The notes: generated by a model from the letters alone, not told the origin. Shown: positions 44,972 through 54,112, numbered from the stretch's first letter. The stretch: 64,000 nt of DNA from Pseudomonas umsongensis (GCF_002236105.1 NZ_NIWU01000003.1:560501-624500), one strand, 5' to 3'. Translations and numbers: made by a program.

Positions 44972-45268
44972 ATGGAAATCTCGGGAAATACCGCTTTCTA
45001 TGCCGGCCTGAGCACTGTTCAGGCGGGGCAAGACCGTATTGATCAAGCCGCCGGAAAAATCGCCAACGCGACGATCGAGCGTTCGGTGAGCAGCCAGTCC
45101 TCCGAGGCTCAGGTCGATCGCCTGCGTTCGGTCGACCGTAGTCGGCAGTCGGACCTCGTGAGCCATGAAATCGAAATGGCCGAAGGCCGGTTTCAGGTGG
45201 AGTTGGGCGCCAAAGTCGCCAAGGCTTCCGATGAAATGCTCGGCACCTTGATCGACACCTACGCCTGA
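44972..45268 (+). CDS. Orphan small protein with flagellar rod/hook-like ends, 98 aa
   Basis: The first ~35 residues (SGNTAFYAGLSTVQAGQDRI then AAGKIANATIE) resemble the N-terminal helix of axial flagellar proteins, where an alanine-rich helix ends in a conserved N-I-A-N. The last ~25 (VELGAKVAKASDEMLGTLID) resemble their C-terminal helix, which ends with a T-A-D-E-M-L pattern. The variable middle domain is missing. No flagellar gene is nearby. It may be a co-opted coiled-coil protein. AAGGACGAG lies 10 bases upstream. A long perfect hairpin follows the stop. Confidence 0.65.
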   Translation: MEISGNTAFYAGLSTVQAGQDRIDQAAGKIANATIERSVSSQSSEAQVDRLRSVDRSRQSDLVSHEIEMAEGRFQVELGAKVAKASDEMLGTLIDTYA

Positions 45269-45316
45269 ACTCACGCTGAAAGCGCACCGTCTGGCGGTAC
45301 GCTTTCAGCGTGAGTT
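45268..45316. terminator. Long hairpin after the rod-like gene
   Basis: A 17-bp perfect stem (AACTCACGCTGAAAGCG and its complement) with further inner pairing (ACCG with CGGT) overlaps the stop codon. A T-rich stretch follows. Confidence 0.75.
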
Positions 45317-45452
45317 CCTGTACCCATCTTCTTTTCTCGCGCTGCGCGCTGCTCGTGCAATAGCGTCAGGCTCGCGTGCGCGCTGTTTATTGGTTGGATG
45401 ACGAATGGCAAAAGATCGGTGCTTGACAAGATTTGGGCGTAAACGTATGTTT

Positions 45453-45466
45453 CAAACAACTGTTTG
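45453..45466. promoter_or_regulatory. Putative PsrA operator
   Basis: CAAAC-AACT-GTTTG is an exact copy of the C/GAAAC-N(2-4)-GTTTG/C motif of the fatty-acid-responsive repressor PsrA. It lies 55 bases before the acyl-CoA dehydrogenase start at 45521. The orthologous P. aeruginosa gene has been reported in the PsrA regulon, as I recall. Confidence 0.7.
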
Positions 45467-45520
45467 ATCGTTTCGACAACGGTCGCTCATTCCCGGTTAC
45501 ATCAGCAGAGGTTTATCGCT

Positions 45521-47326
45521 ATGCCTGACTACAAGGCCCCCTTGCGTGATATTCGCTTCGTTCGTGACGAACTGCTCGGCTACGAAGCGCACTATCAGAG
45601 CCTTCCGGCTTGTGCAGACGCAACTCCGGACATGGTTGACGCCATTCTCGAAGAAGGCGCCAAGTTTTGTGAGCAGGTACTGGCTCCGCTGAACCGCGTG
45701 GGCGACACCGAAGGCTGCACCTGGAGCGAGTCCGGCGTTAAGACCCCGACTGGCTTCAAAGAGGCCTACAAGCAATTCGTCGAAGGCGGCTGGCCAAGCC
45801 TGGCCCACGACGTTGAGCACGGTGGCCAAGGCCTGCCGGAGTCTCTGGGCCTGGCAGTCAGCGAAATGGTTGGCGAAGCCAACTGGTCGTGGGGCATGTA
45901 CCCGGGCCTGTCCCACGGCGCGATGAACACCATTTCCGAGCACGGCACGCCTGAGCAACAAGAGGCATACCTGACCAAGCTGGTTTCCGGTGAATGGACC
46001 GGCACCATGTGCCTGACCGAACCGCACTGCGGCACCGACCTGGGCATGTTGCGCACCAAGGCTGAACCTCAGGCCGACGGTTCCTACAAAGTCTCCGGCA
46101 CCAAGATCTTCATCTCGGCCGGTGAACACGACATGGCCGACAACATCGTGCACATCGTGCTGGCCCGCCTGCCCGATGCGCCGGCTGGCACCAAAGGCAT
46201 TTCGCTGTTCATCGTGCCAAAGTTCCTGCCAAACGCCGATGGTTCGATCGGTGCGCGTAACGCCGTGTCCTGTGGCTCCCTGGAACACAAGATGGGCATC
46301 CACGGTAACGCCACCTGCGTGATGAACTTCGACGCGGCCACCGGTTTCCTGATCGGCCCGGCGAACAAAGGCCTGAACTGCATGTTCACCTTCATGAACA
46401 CCGCACGTCTGGGTACCGCGCTGCAAGGCCTGGCCCACGCCGAAATCGGTTTCCAGGGTGGCCTGAAATACGCTCGTGATCGTCTGCAAATGCGCTCGCT
46501 GACTGGCCCGAAAGCGCCGGAAAAAGCCGCTGACCCGATCATCGTGCACCCGGATGTACGTCGCATGCTGTTGACCATGAAGGCATTCGCCGAAGGCAAC
46601 CGTGCGATGGTCTACTTCACCGCCAAGCAAGTCGACATCGTCAAGTACGGCGTGGACGAGGAAGAGAAGAAGAAGGCCGATGCGCTGCTGGCGTTCATGA
46701 CTCCGATCGCCAAGGCCTTCATGACCGAAGTCGGTTTCGAATCGGCTAACCACGGCGTGCAAATCTACGGTGGCCATGGCTTCATCGCCGAGTGGGGCAT
46801 GGAGCAGAACGTTCGCGACAGCCGTATTTCGATGCTGTACGAAGGCACCACCGGCATCCAGGCACTCGACCTGCTGGGCCGTAAAGTGCTGATGACTCAA
46901 GGCGAGGCCCTCAAGGGCTTCACCAAGATCGTGCACAAGTTCTGCCAGACCAACGAAGGCAACGAAGCTGTCAAAGAGTTCGTCACACCGCTGGCTGCAT
47001 TGAACAAGGAATGGGGCGAGCTGACCATGAAGGTCGGTATGGCTGCCATGAAAGACCGCGAAGAAGTCGGCGCGGCCTCGGTGGACTACCTGATGTACTC
47101 GGGTTACGCCTGCCTGGCCTACTTCTGGGCTGACATGGCACGCCTGGCCGCCGAGAAACTGGCTGCCGGCACTTCTGACGAGGCGTTCTACACCGCCAAG
47201 CTGCAGACGGCGCGCTTCTACTTCCAGCGTATCCTGCCGCGCACCCGCACTCACGTTGCAACCATGCTGTCGGGCGCCAACAACCTGATGGACATGAAGG
47301 AAGAGGACTTCGCGCTGGGCTACTAA
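45521..47326 (+). CDS. Long-form acyl-CoA dehydrogenase, paralog 1 (FadE-like)
   Basis: The 601-residue flavoprotein belongs to the long acyl-CoA dehydrogenase class with an extra N-terminal helical segment (MPDYKAPLRDIRFVRDELL) and a C-terminal extension of about 130 residues (Acyl-CoA_dh_C type). Core motifs are MCLTEPHCGTDLGM (FAD contact) and YGGHGFIAEWGMEQNVRDSRISMLYEGT (flavin and substrate contact). It introduces the alpha-beta double bond in fatty acyl-CoA and hands electrons to ETF. ATG 45521 has AGAGG upstream. The PsrA-type site upstream suggests induction by long-chain acyl-CoA. Two paralogs follow (48946 and 51008). Confidence 0.92.
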   Translation: MPDYKAPLRDIRFVRDELLGYEAHYQSLPACADATPDMVDAILEEGAKFCEQVLAPLNRVGDTEGCTWSESGVKTPTGFKEAYKQFVEGGWPSLAHDVEHGGQGLPESLGLAVSEMVGEANWSWGMYPGLSHGAMNTISEHGTPEQQEAYLTKLVSGEWTGTMCLTEPHCGTDLGMLRTKAEPQADGSYKVSGTKIFISAGEHDMADNIVHIVLARLPDAPAGTKGISLFIVPKFLPNADGSIGARNAVSCGSLEHKMGIHGNATCVMNFDAATGFLIGPANKGLNCMFTFMNTARLGTALQGLAHAEIGFQGGLKYARDRLQMRSLTGPKAPEKAADPIIVHPDVRRMLLTMKAFAEGNRAMVYFTAKQVDIVKYGVDEEEKKKADALLAFMTPIAKAFMTEVGFESANHGVQIYGGHGFIAEWGMEQNVRDSRISMLYEGTTGIQALDLLGRKVLMTQGEALKGFTKIVHKFCQTNEGNEAVKEFVTPLAALNKEWGELTMKVGMAAMKDREEVGAASVDYLMYSGYACLAYFWADMARLAAEKLAAGTSDEAFYTAKLQTARFYFQRILPRTRTHVATMLSGANNLMDMKEEDFALGY

Positions 47327-47347
47327 GCCTTAACGCGGTACTTCAAG

Positions 47348-47384
47348 AAAACCGCTGCTCCTTCGGGGGCAGCGGTTTTTTTTT
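47348..47384 (+). terminator. Intrinsic terminator after acyl-CoA dehydrogenase 1
   Basis: An 11-bp stem (AAAACCGCTGC with GCAGCGGTTTT) is followed by a run of nine T residues. It ends transcription between the dehydrogenase and the GGDEF gene. Confidence 0.93.
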
Positions 47385-47404
47385 GCCTGTTGGTTGATGC
47401 TCTT

Positions 47405-47430
47405 TGTAGGAGCGAGCCTGCTCGCGATGC
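47405..47430. repeat. Single REP element
   Basis: One unpaired REP core (GGAGCGAGCCTGCTCGCGAT) between the terminator and the GGDEF gene. Confidence 0.85.
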
Positions 47431-47565
47431 AACGCTGCACCACCCGGCAAGCCGCAGACGCTGTCTTAAAAATTTCTTGGTAATTGACTCAGCAAGTCGA
47501 GATTGATGCCGTTACAGTTGTTGGCACATTGCCATCAATCGAAATGACGGGTCGGAGCTTTACCT

Positions 47566-48858
47566 TTGCCGCGTTCATCCGCTGTCCGTGTGGGTCATTT
47601 TTTGCCGTCGTCAGTGCTGTTACTGGCGGGGCTCGCGGCTGCCTACATCAAGGACCTGAACGTGTTCTTCACGTCGTTGTTCCAGGTGCTTCCAACCTTG
47701 GTGTTGTTGCTCGGCGGTGCCTACTGTGCGGTTTACCGACGCCAGCGCGAGCTGTTTCTGATGGTCACGGTGTACATCGCCTACTTCCTGCTCGACACCC
47801 AGACCGATTACTACCGTGACAACGGCAAGGTGCGAGACGACGCCGCCGTGGTCTTTCATTTGTGTTGCCTGCTGTTGCCATTGCTGTTCGGCGTATTCGC
47901 CGCGTGGCAGGAGCGTACACATCTGTTCCAGGACATGGTCGCCCGTTTCGCCGTTTTACTGGCCGTCGGTAGCGTTGCATTGGCACTGGAACAAAGTTAC
48001 CCACAGGCGTTGCTGGTGTGGCTTTCGCAGATACGCTGGCCTGCCTTGCACGGCGCCTGGATGAGCCTGATCCAGCTGTCCTATCCCGTGTTCATCGCAT
48101 CGTTCGCGCTGCTGGCCTACCAGTACTGGCGTCACCCAAGACCGCTGCATGCGGCACAGCTGGTGGGGTTGCTCGGGCTGTTCTGGATGTTGCCGAAAAC
48201 CTTCATCCTGCCCTTCACCCTGAACATCATGTGCAGCCAGGTGATGCTGATGATCGCGGCCGCCGTTGCTCATGAGGCCTATCAAATGGCCTTCCGTGAC
48301 GAACTCACCGGCCTGCCCGGGCGCCGCGCGTTGAATGAGCGCATGCAGCGCCTGGGGCGCAACTATGTGTTGGCCATGAGTGACGTCGACCACTTCAAGA
48401 AATTCAACGATACCCACGGCCATGACGTCGGTGACCAGGTGCTGCGACTGGTCGCCAGCAAACTGTCGAAAATCGGCGGAGGCGGTAAGGCCTATCGTTA
48501 TGGTGGAGAGGAGTTCGCCCTGGTGTTTGCCGGCAAGACCCTCGAAGAATGCATGCCGCACCTGGAGGTCATTCGCGAATCCATTGCCACCTACAACATT
48601 CATCTGCGCAATCAGGACAGCCGTCCACAGGATGACAATCAGGGCCGCCAGCGTCGCGCCGGCGCCAGCGCCTCGAGTGTGTCGGTGACTGTCAGCATCG
48701 GCGTTGCCGAACGGGTGGAACAACGCACGCCCGAGAAAGTGCTCAAGTCCGCCGACCAGGCGCTTTACAGCGCCAAGGGCGCCGGACGCAACTGCGTGAT
48801 GGCGTTCGGTCAGAACCGCCGTGGCGCCGTGCGCATGGACGCTGCTGCGGTTGAGTGA
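47566..48858 (+). CDS. Membrane-bound diguanylate cyclase
   Basis: The 430-residue protein has six to seven hydrophobic segments in the first 240 residues, then a GGDEF domain (about 245-415) with DELTGLPGRRALNER, MSDVDHFKKFND and the intact signature R-Y-G-G-E-E-F. It should make c-di-GMP. The residues before the signature (GGGGKAYRYGGEEF) lack the RxxD inhibitory site, so product inhibition may be weak. The start is a TTG at 47566 with GGAG 8 bases upstream; no in-frame ATG fits. It sits between two acyl-CoA dehydrogenase paralogs without overlapping them. Confidence 0.85.
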   Translation: MPRSSAVRVGHFLPSSVLLLAGLAAAYIKDLNVFFTSLFQVLPTLVLLLGGAYCAVYRRQRELFLMVTVYIAYFLLDTQTDYYRDNGKVRDDAAVVFHLCCLLLPLLFGVFAAWQERTHLFQDMVARFAVLLAVGSVALALEQSYPQALLVWLSQIRWPALHGAWMSLIQLSYPVFIASFALLAYQYWRHPRPLHAAQLVGLLGLFWMLPKTFILPFTLNIMCSQVMLMIAAAVAHEAYQMAFRDELTGLPGRRALNERMQRLGRNYVLAMSDVDHFKKFNDTHGHDVGDQVLRLVASKLSKIGGGGKAYRYGGEEFALVFAGKTLEECMPHLEVIRESIATYNIHLRNQDSRPQDDNQGRQRRAGASASSVSVTVSIGVAERVEQRTPEKVLKSADQALYSAKGAGRNCVMAFGQNRRGAVRMDAAAVE

Positions 48859-48906
48859 TGACGGCGCATTCAGCGTCTGGACTGTCATTGTGAAGGGCGG
48901 GGCGGC

Positions 48907-48933
48907 GGCAGTAGGTTTGAGTCATCTACTGCC
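48907..48933 (+). promoter_or_regulatory. Hairpin adjoining the ribosome site of acyl-CoA dehydrogenase 2
   Basis: GGCAGTAG (48907-48914) pairs perfectly with CTACTGCC (48926-48933). The stem abuts the GGAG at 48934-48937, so it could limit ribosome access. Confidence 0.4.
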
Positions 48934-48945
48934 GGAGAAACGACC

Positions 48946-50742
48946 ATGCCCGCCTACAAGGCTCCCCTGCGCGACATGCGCTTCCTGATTGACCACGTCT
49001 TCGATTTTCACAGCAACTACGCAGCGCTCGGCGCCACCGAGGCCAGTCCGGACATGGTCAGTGCGATCCTCGAAGAGGGTGCCAGGTTTTGTGAAAACGT
49101 GCTGTCGCCTCTCAACCGTAGCGGCGACGAAGAGGGCTGCCATTTCGACAACGGTGTGGTCACGACGCCTGCAGGTTTCAAGCGGGCTTTCGCCCAATAC
49201 GTCGAAGGTGGCTGGCATGGCCTGGCGGCTGATCCGGCGTATGGCGGTCAGGGTCTGCCCGGCTCGCTGGGGCTGGTCATCAGCGAGATGGTGGGTTCGA
49301 GCAACACGTCGTGGGGCATGTACCCAGGCCTGACCCACGGCGCCATGTCGGCGATCCACGCCCATGGCACTGAAGAACAGAAACGAACCTACCTGAGCAA
49401 ACTCACCGCCGGCCAATGGACCGGCACCATGTGCCTGACCGAAGCCCATTGCGGCACCGACCTGGGCATCATCAAGACCCGCGCCGTGCCTGCAGCCGAC
49501 GGCAGTTATACGATCACCGGCAGCAAGATTTTCATCTCCGCCGGCGAGCACGACATGAGCGCCAACATCATTCATCTGGTACTGGCGAAACTGCCGGATG
49601 CGCCGGCCGGGACCAAGGGTATTTCGCTGTTTATCGTGCCCAAGTTCCTGCCCGATACCGAGGGCGAAGCGGGCGAGCGCAATGGGGTTTCCTGCGGCGC
49701 CATCGAGCACAAGATGGGGATCAAGGCCTCGGCCACCTGCGTGCTGAATTTCGACGGGGCCAAGGGCTTTTTGATCGGGGAAGCGAACAAGGGCCTCAAC
49801 TGTATGTTCACCATGATGAACCACGCGCGGCTGGGCACGGGCATGCAGGGTTTGTGCCTGGGCGAAGCGAGTTTCCAGGGCGCGATCCAGTACGCCAACG
49901 ACCGTTTGCAGATGCGCGCATTGACAGGCCCGAAAGCCCCGGATAAAGCTGCCGACCCTATCATCGTGCATCCGGATGTACGTCGGATGTTGCTGACCAT
50001 GAAAGCCTTCAACGAAGGCAATCGGGCACTGACTTATTTCACTGCGCAGTTGCTCGACGTGGCGCACCGGAGCTCGGATGCAACGGCACGCCAGGATGCC
50101 GAAGACCTGCTGGCCTTCCTGACGCCGATCTGCAAAGCCTTCATGACTGAAACCGGGCTGGAAGTGACCAACCATGGCATGCAGGTATTCGGCGGCCACG
50201 GATTCATTCGTGAATGGGGTATGGAACAGCTGGTTCGCGACTGCCGGATCGCGCCGATCTATGAGGGCACCAATGGCATCCAGGCGTTGGACCTGCTCGG
50301 GCGCAAAGTGCTCGGCAGCCAGGGCAAGCTGTTGCGCGGCTTCACTAAAATCGTCCACAAGTTTTGCGCGGCCAACGTCGCGCATCCACAGTTGGGCAAC
50401 TATGTGGCGCAGCTCGATGCGCTGAATCAGCAATGGGGCGAGTTGACGACCAAGGTCGGCATGGCGGCGATGAAAAACCCGGATGAAGTCGGCGCCGCAT
50501 CGGTGGATTACCTGATGTACAGCGGTTACATCATCCTCGGCTACTTGTGGTTGCGTATGGCGTTGGTGGCGCAGGCGCAGCTCGATGCTGGCAGCGGCGA
50601 CGCGGATTTCTGCCGGGCCAAACTGGCGACCAGTGAGTTTTACTTCAAGCGCCTGTTGCCGCGTACCGACGCTCATCGGGCGGCGATCGAAGCGGGGAGT
50701 GATTGCCTGATGCAGTTACCGGCGGAGTTGTTTGCGCTCTGA
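48946..50742 (+). CDS. Long-form acyl-CoA dehydrogenase, paralog 2
   Basis: The 598-residue protein has the same architecture as the genes on either side: an N-terminal APLRDMRFLIDHVF segment, MCLTEAHCGTDLGI, FGGHGFIREWGMEQLVRDCRIAPIYEGTNGI, and the C-terminal extension. It is a likely beta-oxidation first-step enzyme, with chain-length preference possibly different from its paralogs. GGAG lies 8 bases before the ATG. No PsrA motif is visible upstream, so it may be differently regulated from paralog 1. Confidence 0.9.
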   Translation: MPAYKAPLRDMRFLIDHVFDFHSNYAALGATEASPDMVSAILEEGARFCENVLSPLNRSGDEEGCHFDNGVVTTPAGFKRAFAQYVEGGWHGLAADPAYGGQGLPGSLGLVISEMVGSSNTSWGMYPGLTHGAMSAIHAHGTEEQKRTYLSKLTAGQWTGTMCLTEAHCGTDLGIIKTRAVPAADGSYTITGSKIFISAGEHDMSANIIHLVLAKLPDAPAGTKGISLFIVPKFLPDTEGEAGERNGVSCGAIEHKMGIKASATCVLNFDGAKGFLIGEANKGLNCMFTMMNHARLGTGMQGLCLGEASFQGAIQYANDRLQMRALTGPKAPDKAADPIIVHPDVRRMLLTMKAFNEGNRALTYFTAQLLDVAHRSSDATARQDAEDLLAFLTPICKAFMTETGLEVTNHGMQVFGGHGFIREWGMEQLVRDCRIAPIYEGTNGIQALDLLGRKVLGSQGKLLRGFTKIVHKFCAANVAHPQLGNYVAQLDALNQQWGELTTKVGMAAMKNPDEVGAASVDYLMYSGYIILGYLWLRMALVAQAQLDAGSGDADFCRAKLATSEFYFKRLLPRTDAHRAAIEAGSDCLMQLPAELFAL

Positions 50743-50751
50743 TGGGCTTTT

Positions 50752-50852
50752 CTGTAGGAGCGAGCATGCTCGCGATGGTCGTTAACGATAACGTTGGAAG
50801 CCAGGTGCCCCGAGGCGTCCTCAGGTTTATCGCGAGCAGGCTCGCTTCTACA
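50752..50852. repeat. Inverted REP pair between acyl-CoA dehydrogenases 2 and 3
   Basis: Two REP cores facing each other over about 45 bases; one has GCGAGCATGCTCGC, the other TCGCTTCTACA. Confidence 0.85.
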
Positions 50853-51007
50853 ATTCTTGCGTTTCCCCTCTACATTTCACCGGTGACTAAAAATTACAAA
50901 ACAGTCATGTGCTGACCCTATGTGTCGCAAAAGTTGTTGGGTTACACTCGGACCCAAAGAAAAGCATCTTTCCTACGAGCCATCTGTTTAGATTTGCGAG
51001 GTTTGCC

Positions 51008-52786
51008 ATGGCTGACTACAAAGCGCCCCTGCGCGATATGCGCTTCGTCCTCAATGAGGTGTTCGAGGTCGCCAAACTCTGGGCCGAGCTGCCAGCATTG
51101 GCCGATTCCATTGATGCTGAAACGGTCGAAGCCATTCTCGAAGAAGCCGGCAAGGTCACCAGTAAAAGCGTTGCGCCCCTGAGCCGTGCGGCTGACGAGG
51201 AAGGTTGTCACTGGGCGGACGGTGCTGTCACCACGCCGGCGGGTTTCCCACAGGCTTACCAAACCTACGCTGAAGGTGGTTGGGTCGGTGTAGGTGGAGA
51301 TCCGGCCTACGGCGGCATGGGCATGCCCAAGGCCGTTTCGGCCCAGGTCGAGGAAATGGTCAACTCGGCCAGCCTGTCGTTCGGTCTGTACCCGATGCTG
51401 ACCGCCGGCGCTTGCCTGTCGATCAACGCCCACGCCAGTGAAGAACTGAAGGCCGCCTACCTGCCGAACATGTACGCCGGCGTCTGGGCCGGTTCCATGT
51501 GTCTGACCGAACCGCACGCCGGCACCGACCTGGGGATCATCCGCACCAAGGCCGAGCCTCAGGCCGACGGTTCCTACAAGGTCAGCGGCACCAAGATCTT
51601 CATCACCGGCGGCGAACACGACCTGACCGAAAACATCATCCACCTGGTGCTGGCCAAACTGCCCGATGCGCCGGCTGGACCTAAAGGGATTTCGCTGTTC
51701 CTGGTGCCCAAGTTCATGGTCAATGCCGACGGCAGCCTGGGTGCGCGCAACCCGGCCAACTGCGGCTCGATCGAACACAAGATGGGCATCCAGGCCTCTG
51801 CGACCTGCGTGATGAACTTCGATGAAGCCGTGGGTTACCTGGTCGGCGAGCCGAACAAGGGCCTGGCGGCAATGTTCACCATGATGAACTACGAGCGCCT
51901 GGGCGTCGGCATCCAGGGCTTGGCCACCGGCGAGCGCTCCTACCAGAACGCTGTCGAGTACGCTCGTGATCGTCTGCAGAGCCGTTCGCCAACCGGCGCG
52001 CAGAACAAAGACAAAGTCGCTGACCCGATCATCGTCCACCCGGACGTGCGTCGCATGTTGCTGACCATGAAAGCCGCGAACGAAGGTGGCCGCGCTTTCT
52101 CGACCTACGTCGCCATGCAATTGGACACCGCCAAGTTCAGCGAAGACGCCACCACCCGCAAGCGCGCGGAAGACCTGGTGGCCTTGCTGACCCCGGTGGC
52201 CAAGGCGTTCCTCACCGATCTGGGCCTGGAAACCACGGTTCACGGCCAACAGGTATTCGGCGGCCACGGTTACATCCGTGAGTGGGGTCAGGAGCAATTG
52301 GTGCGCGACGTGCGCATCACCCAGATCTACGAAGGCACCAACGGTATCCAGGCGCTGGACCTGGTGGGACGCAAGATCGTCGGCAGCGGCGGGGCGTTCT
52401 ACAATCTGTTTGCCGACGAGATTCGTCACTTCACCGCAACGGCCAGTGCTGACCTGGCGGAGTTCACCAAGCCGCTCAACGATGCGGTGACGACGCTCGA
52501 CGAGCTGACGGCATGGCTGCTGGACCGGGCGAAAAACAACCCGAATGAAATCGGCGCGGCGTCGGTCGAGTACCTGCAAGTATTTGGCTACGTAGCCTAT
52601 GCCTACATGTGGGCCTTGATGGCCAAGGCGGCTCTCGGCAAGGAAACGCAGGACGATTTCTACGCCAGCAAGCTGGGCACCGCGCGCTTCTATTTCGCCC
52701 GTTTGCTACCGCGTATTCACTCGCTGAACGCGTCGGTGAAGGCCGGTAGCGAATCGCTGTTCCTGTTGGAGGCCGGGCAATTCTGA
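51008..52786 (+). CDS. Long-form acyl-CoA dehydrogenase, paralog 3
   Basis: The 592-residue protein shares the N-terminal MADYKAPLRDMRFVLNEVFE, MCLTEPHAGTDLGI, FGGHGYIREWGQEQLVRDVRITQIYEGTNGI and C-terminal extension with paralogs 1 and 2. The first FAD motif has Ala in place of Cys (PHAGTD versus PHCGTD). I start at ATG 51008 (GCGAGG upstream, family-like start); the open frame from 50909 adds unrelated sequence. It is separated from paralog 2 by a REP pair and followed by a LysR gene in the opposite direction. Confidence 0.92.
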   Translation: MADYKAPLRDMRFVLNEVFEVAKLWAELPALADSIDAETVEAILEEAGKVTSKSVAPLSRAADEEGCHWADGAVTTPAGFPQAYQTYAEGGWVGVGGDPAYGGMGMPKAVSAQVEEMVNSASLSFGLYPMLTAGACLSINAHASEELKAAYLPNMYAGVWAGSMCLTEPHAGTDLGIIRTKAEPQADGSYKVSGTKIFITGGEHDLTENIIHLVLAKLPDAPAGPKGISLFLVPKFMVNADGSLGARNPANCGSIEHKMGIQASATCVMNFDEAVGYLVGEPNKGLAAMFTMMNYERLGVGIQGLATGERSYQNAVEYARDRLQSRSPTGAQNKDKVADPIIVHPDVRRMLLTMKAANEGGRAFSTYVAMQLDTAKFSEDATTRKRAEDLVALLTPVAKAFLTDLGLETTVHGQQVFGGHGYIREWGQEQLVRDVRITQIYEGTNGIQALDLVGRKIVGSGGAFYNLFADEIRHFTATASADLAEFTKPLNDAVTTLDELTAWLLDRAKNNPNEIGAASVEYLQVFGYVAYAYMWALMAKAALGKETQDDFYASKLGTARFYFARLLPRIHSLNASVKAGSESLFLLEAGQF

Positions 52787-52968
52787 GTTTGTAACCTGAT
52801 GTAAGCATTCTCTTACATGACGTGCTGCTGTTCTCCCATAGTCGTAAATTGGATCCACAGCTAATCTACTGCTTATGGACGTAGCGCAGGAAGCGCAAAG
52901 CAACAACACGGACACGTAGGATTCTGCCAGGACGGCGGAGTGAAATGGATGTCAGGGAAACAGTCTGC

Positions 52969-52997
52969 AAAGCCCCGCTTCGGCGGGGTTTTCTTTT
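52969..52997. terminator. Terminator between acyl-CoA dehydrogenase 3 and the LysR gene
   Basis: A GC stem (CCCCGC with GCGGGG) with a TTCG tetraloop is followed by TTTTCTTTT on the plus strand. On the minus strand it lies just beyond the LysR stop and may also serve that gene. Confidence 0.85.
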
Positions 52998-53013
52998 GCC
53001 TCGAGAAAAGTGT

Positions 53014-53943
53014 TCAGCTCAGGCCATCCAGTGCCGGCGGGCTGTTCAAGCGTTCATCCGGCCGATTGATCACCTCTTCCAGCAATGTGCGCAGCAAGGC
53101 CAGCGATGCCTGTTGCCGTTGCACATCGCGACAGACCAACCCGACTTTCAGCGGCACCCGCGGCTCGCTCAGGGGTTTCCACAACAATTGCTGGTTGCCG
53201 TGGGTCTTCTGCGAGCGTCCAGGCAGCACCGTCGCCAGTCGCGTGTGCGGCAGGCTGTCGAGTATGCCGGCCATGTTGTTCAGCTCGGCCTGCACTTGCG
53301 GACGCCGTCCCAGGCTGGCCATTTGCGCCTGCCAGATCTGCCGTATCTGAAACTCTTCGCCCAGCAGCAACATCGGCAATTCGGCAGCCTGGCTCATGGA
53401 GACTTTCTTGAATTCGCGCAATGGATGGTCTGCCGGGATGACCAGCGTCAGTTCGTCTTCGTACAACAGCACTCCGTGCAGACCCGGCTGACGAGGCGGC
53501 AAGTAGCCGATGCCGATGTCCAGCGAACCATTGAGCAGGCGTCGCTCGATTTCCAGTCCCGTCAGTTCATAGATCTGCACCACCAGATGAGGTTGCGCCT
53601 TGCGCACCCGCTCGAGCATTTGTGGCACCAGGCTGGTGTGCACGGTTTGCAGTACGCCAATGGCCAGGGTGCGCAGCGCATGCCCCTTGAAGTTGCCCAG
53701 TGCTTCACGTGCCCGTTGCAGGCCATCGAGCAAGGGCAGGGCATGGTTATAGAGCGTATGGGCCGCAAGGGTCGGCAATAGGCGTTTGCTGCTGCGTTCG
53801 AACAGGCTCACATCCAGGGTTTGTTCAAGGTGGCGGATCTGTTGAGACAGCGCCGGCTGTGAAATGGACAGGCGCTCGGCAGCCCGGCCCACATGGCCCT
53901 CTTCGTAGACCGCGACGAAATAACGCAGTTGCTTGAAATCCAT
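53014..53943 (-). CDS. LysR-family transcriptional regulator
   Basis: The 309-residue protein has the LTTR winged helix-turn-helix at its start (MDFKQLRYFVAVYEEGHVG, AAERLSISQPALSQQIRHLE, residues 18-41) and a periplasmic-binding-protein-like effector domain from about residue 90. Its start codon lies in a perfect dyad, ATAAG-TAATT-CTTAT (53942-53956), that could be an autoregulatory site. It is divergent from a class III aminotransferase gene 169 bases away, the classic LysR-target arrangement. The effector is unknown. Confidence 0.9.
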   Translation of the reverse strand: MDFKQLRYFVAVYEEGHVGRAAERLSISQPALSQQIRHLEQTLDVSLFERSSKRLLPTLAAHTLYNHALPLLDGLQRAREALGNFKGHALRTLAIGVLQTVHTSLVPQMLERVRKAQPHLVVQIYELTGLEIERRLLNGSLDIGIGYLPPRQPGLHGVLLYEDELTLVIPADHPLREFKKVSMSQAAELPMLLLGEEFQIRQIWQAQMASLGRRPQVQAELNNMAGILDSLPHTRLATVLPGRSQKTHGNQQLLWKPLSEPRVPLKVGLVCRDVQRQQASLALLRTLLEEVINRPDERLNSPPALDGLS

Positions 53944-54112
53944 AAGTAATTCTTATCGAAAATGCTGGGAAATCGAAATAGCTCATCGCCTTGGGTGAGC
54001 CTAGTCTAACCCTATTCACACGGCTTACAGGGCCCCGGAACGCGATGAACTCCCTTCGTTTCGATGACGTTTGCATAGGTAACGCAAAAAACCTTCTGCG
54101 AGGGTTGCACCT

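Noticed and set aside
45497..47254. 585-codon frame antisense to acyl-CoA dehydrogenase 1 (similar frames oppose paralogs 2 and 3)
   Set aside because: The same artefact recurs in all three paralogs because they share codon usage; no independent coding evidence.
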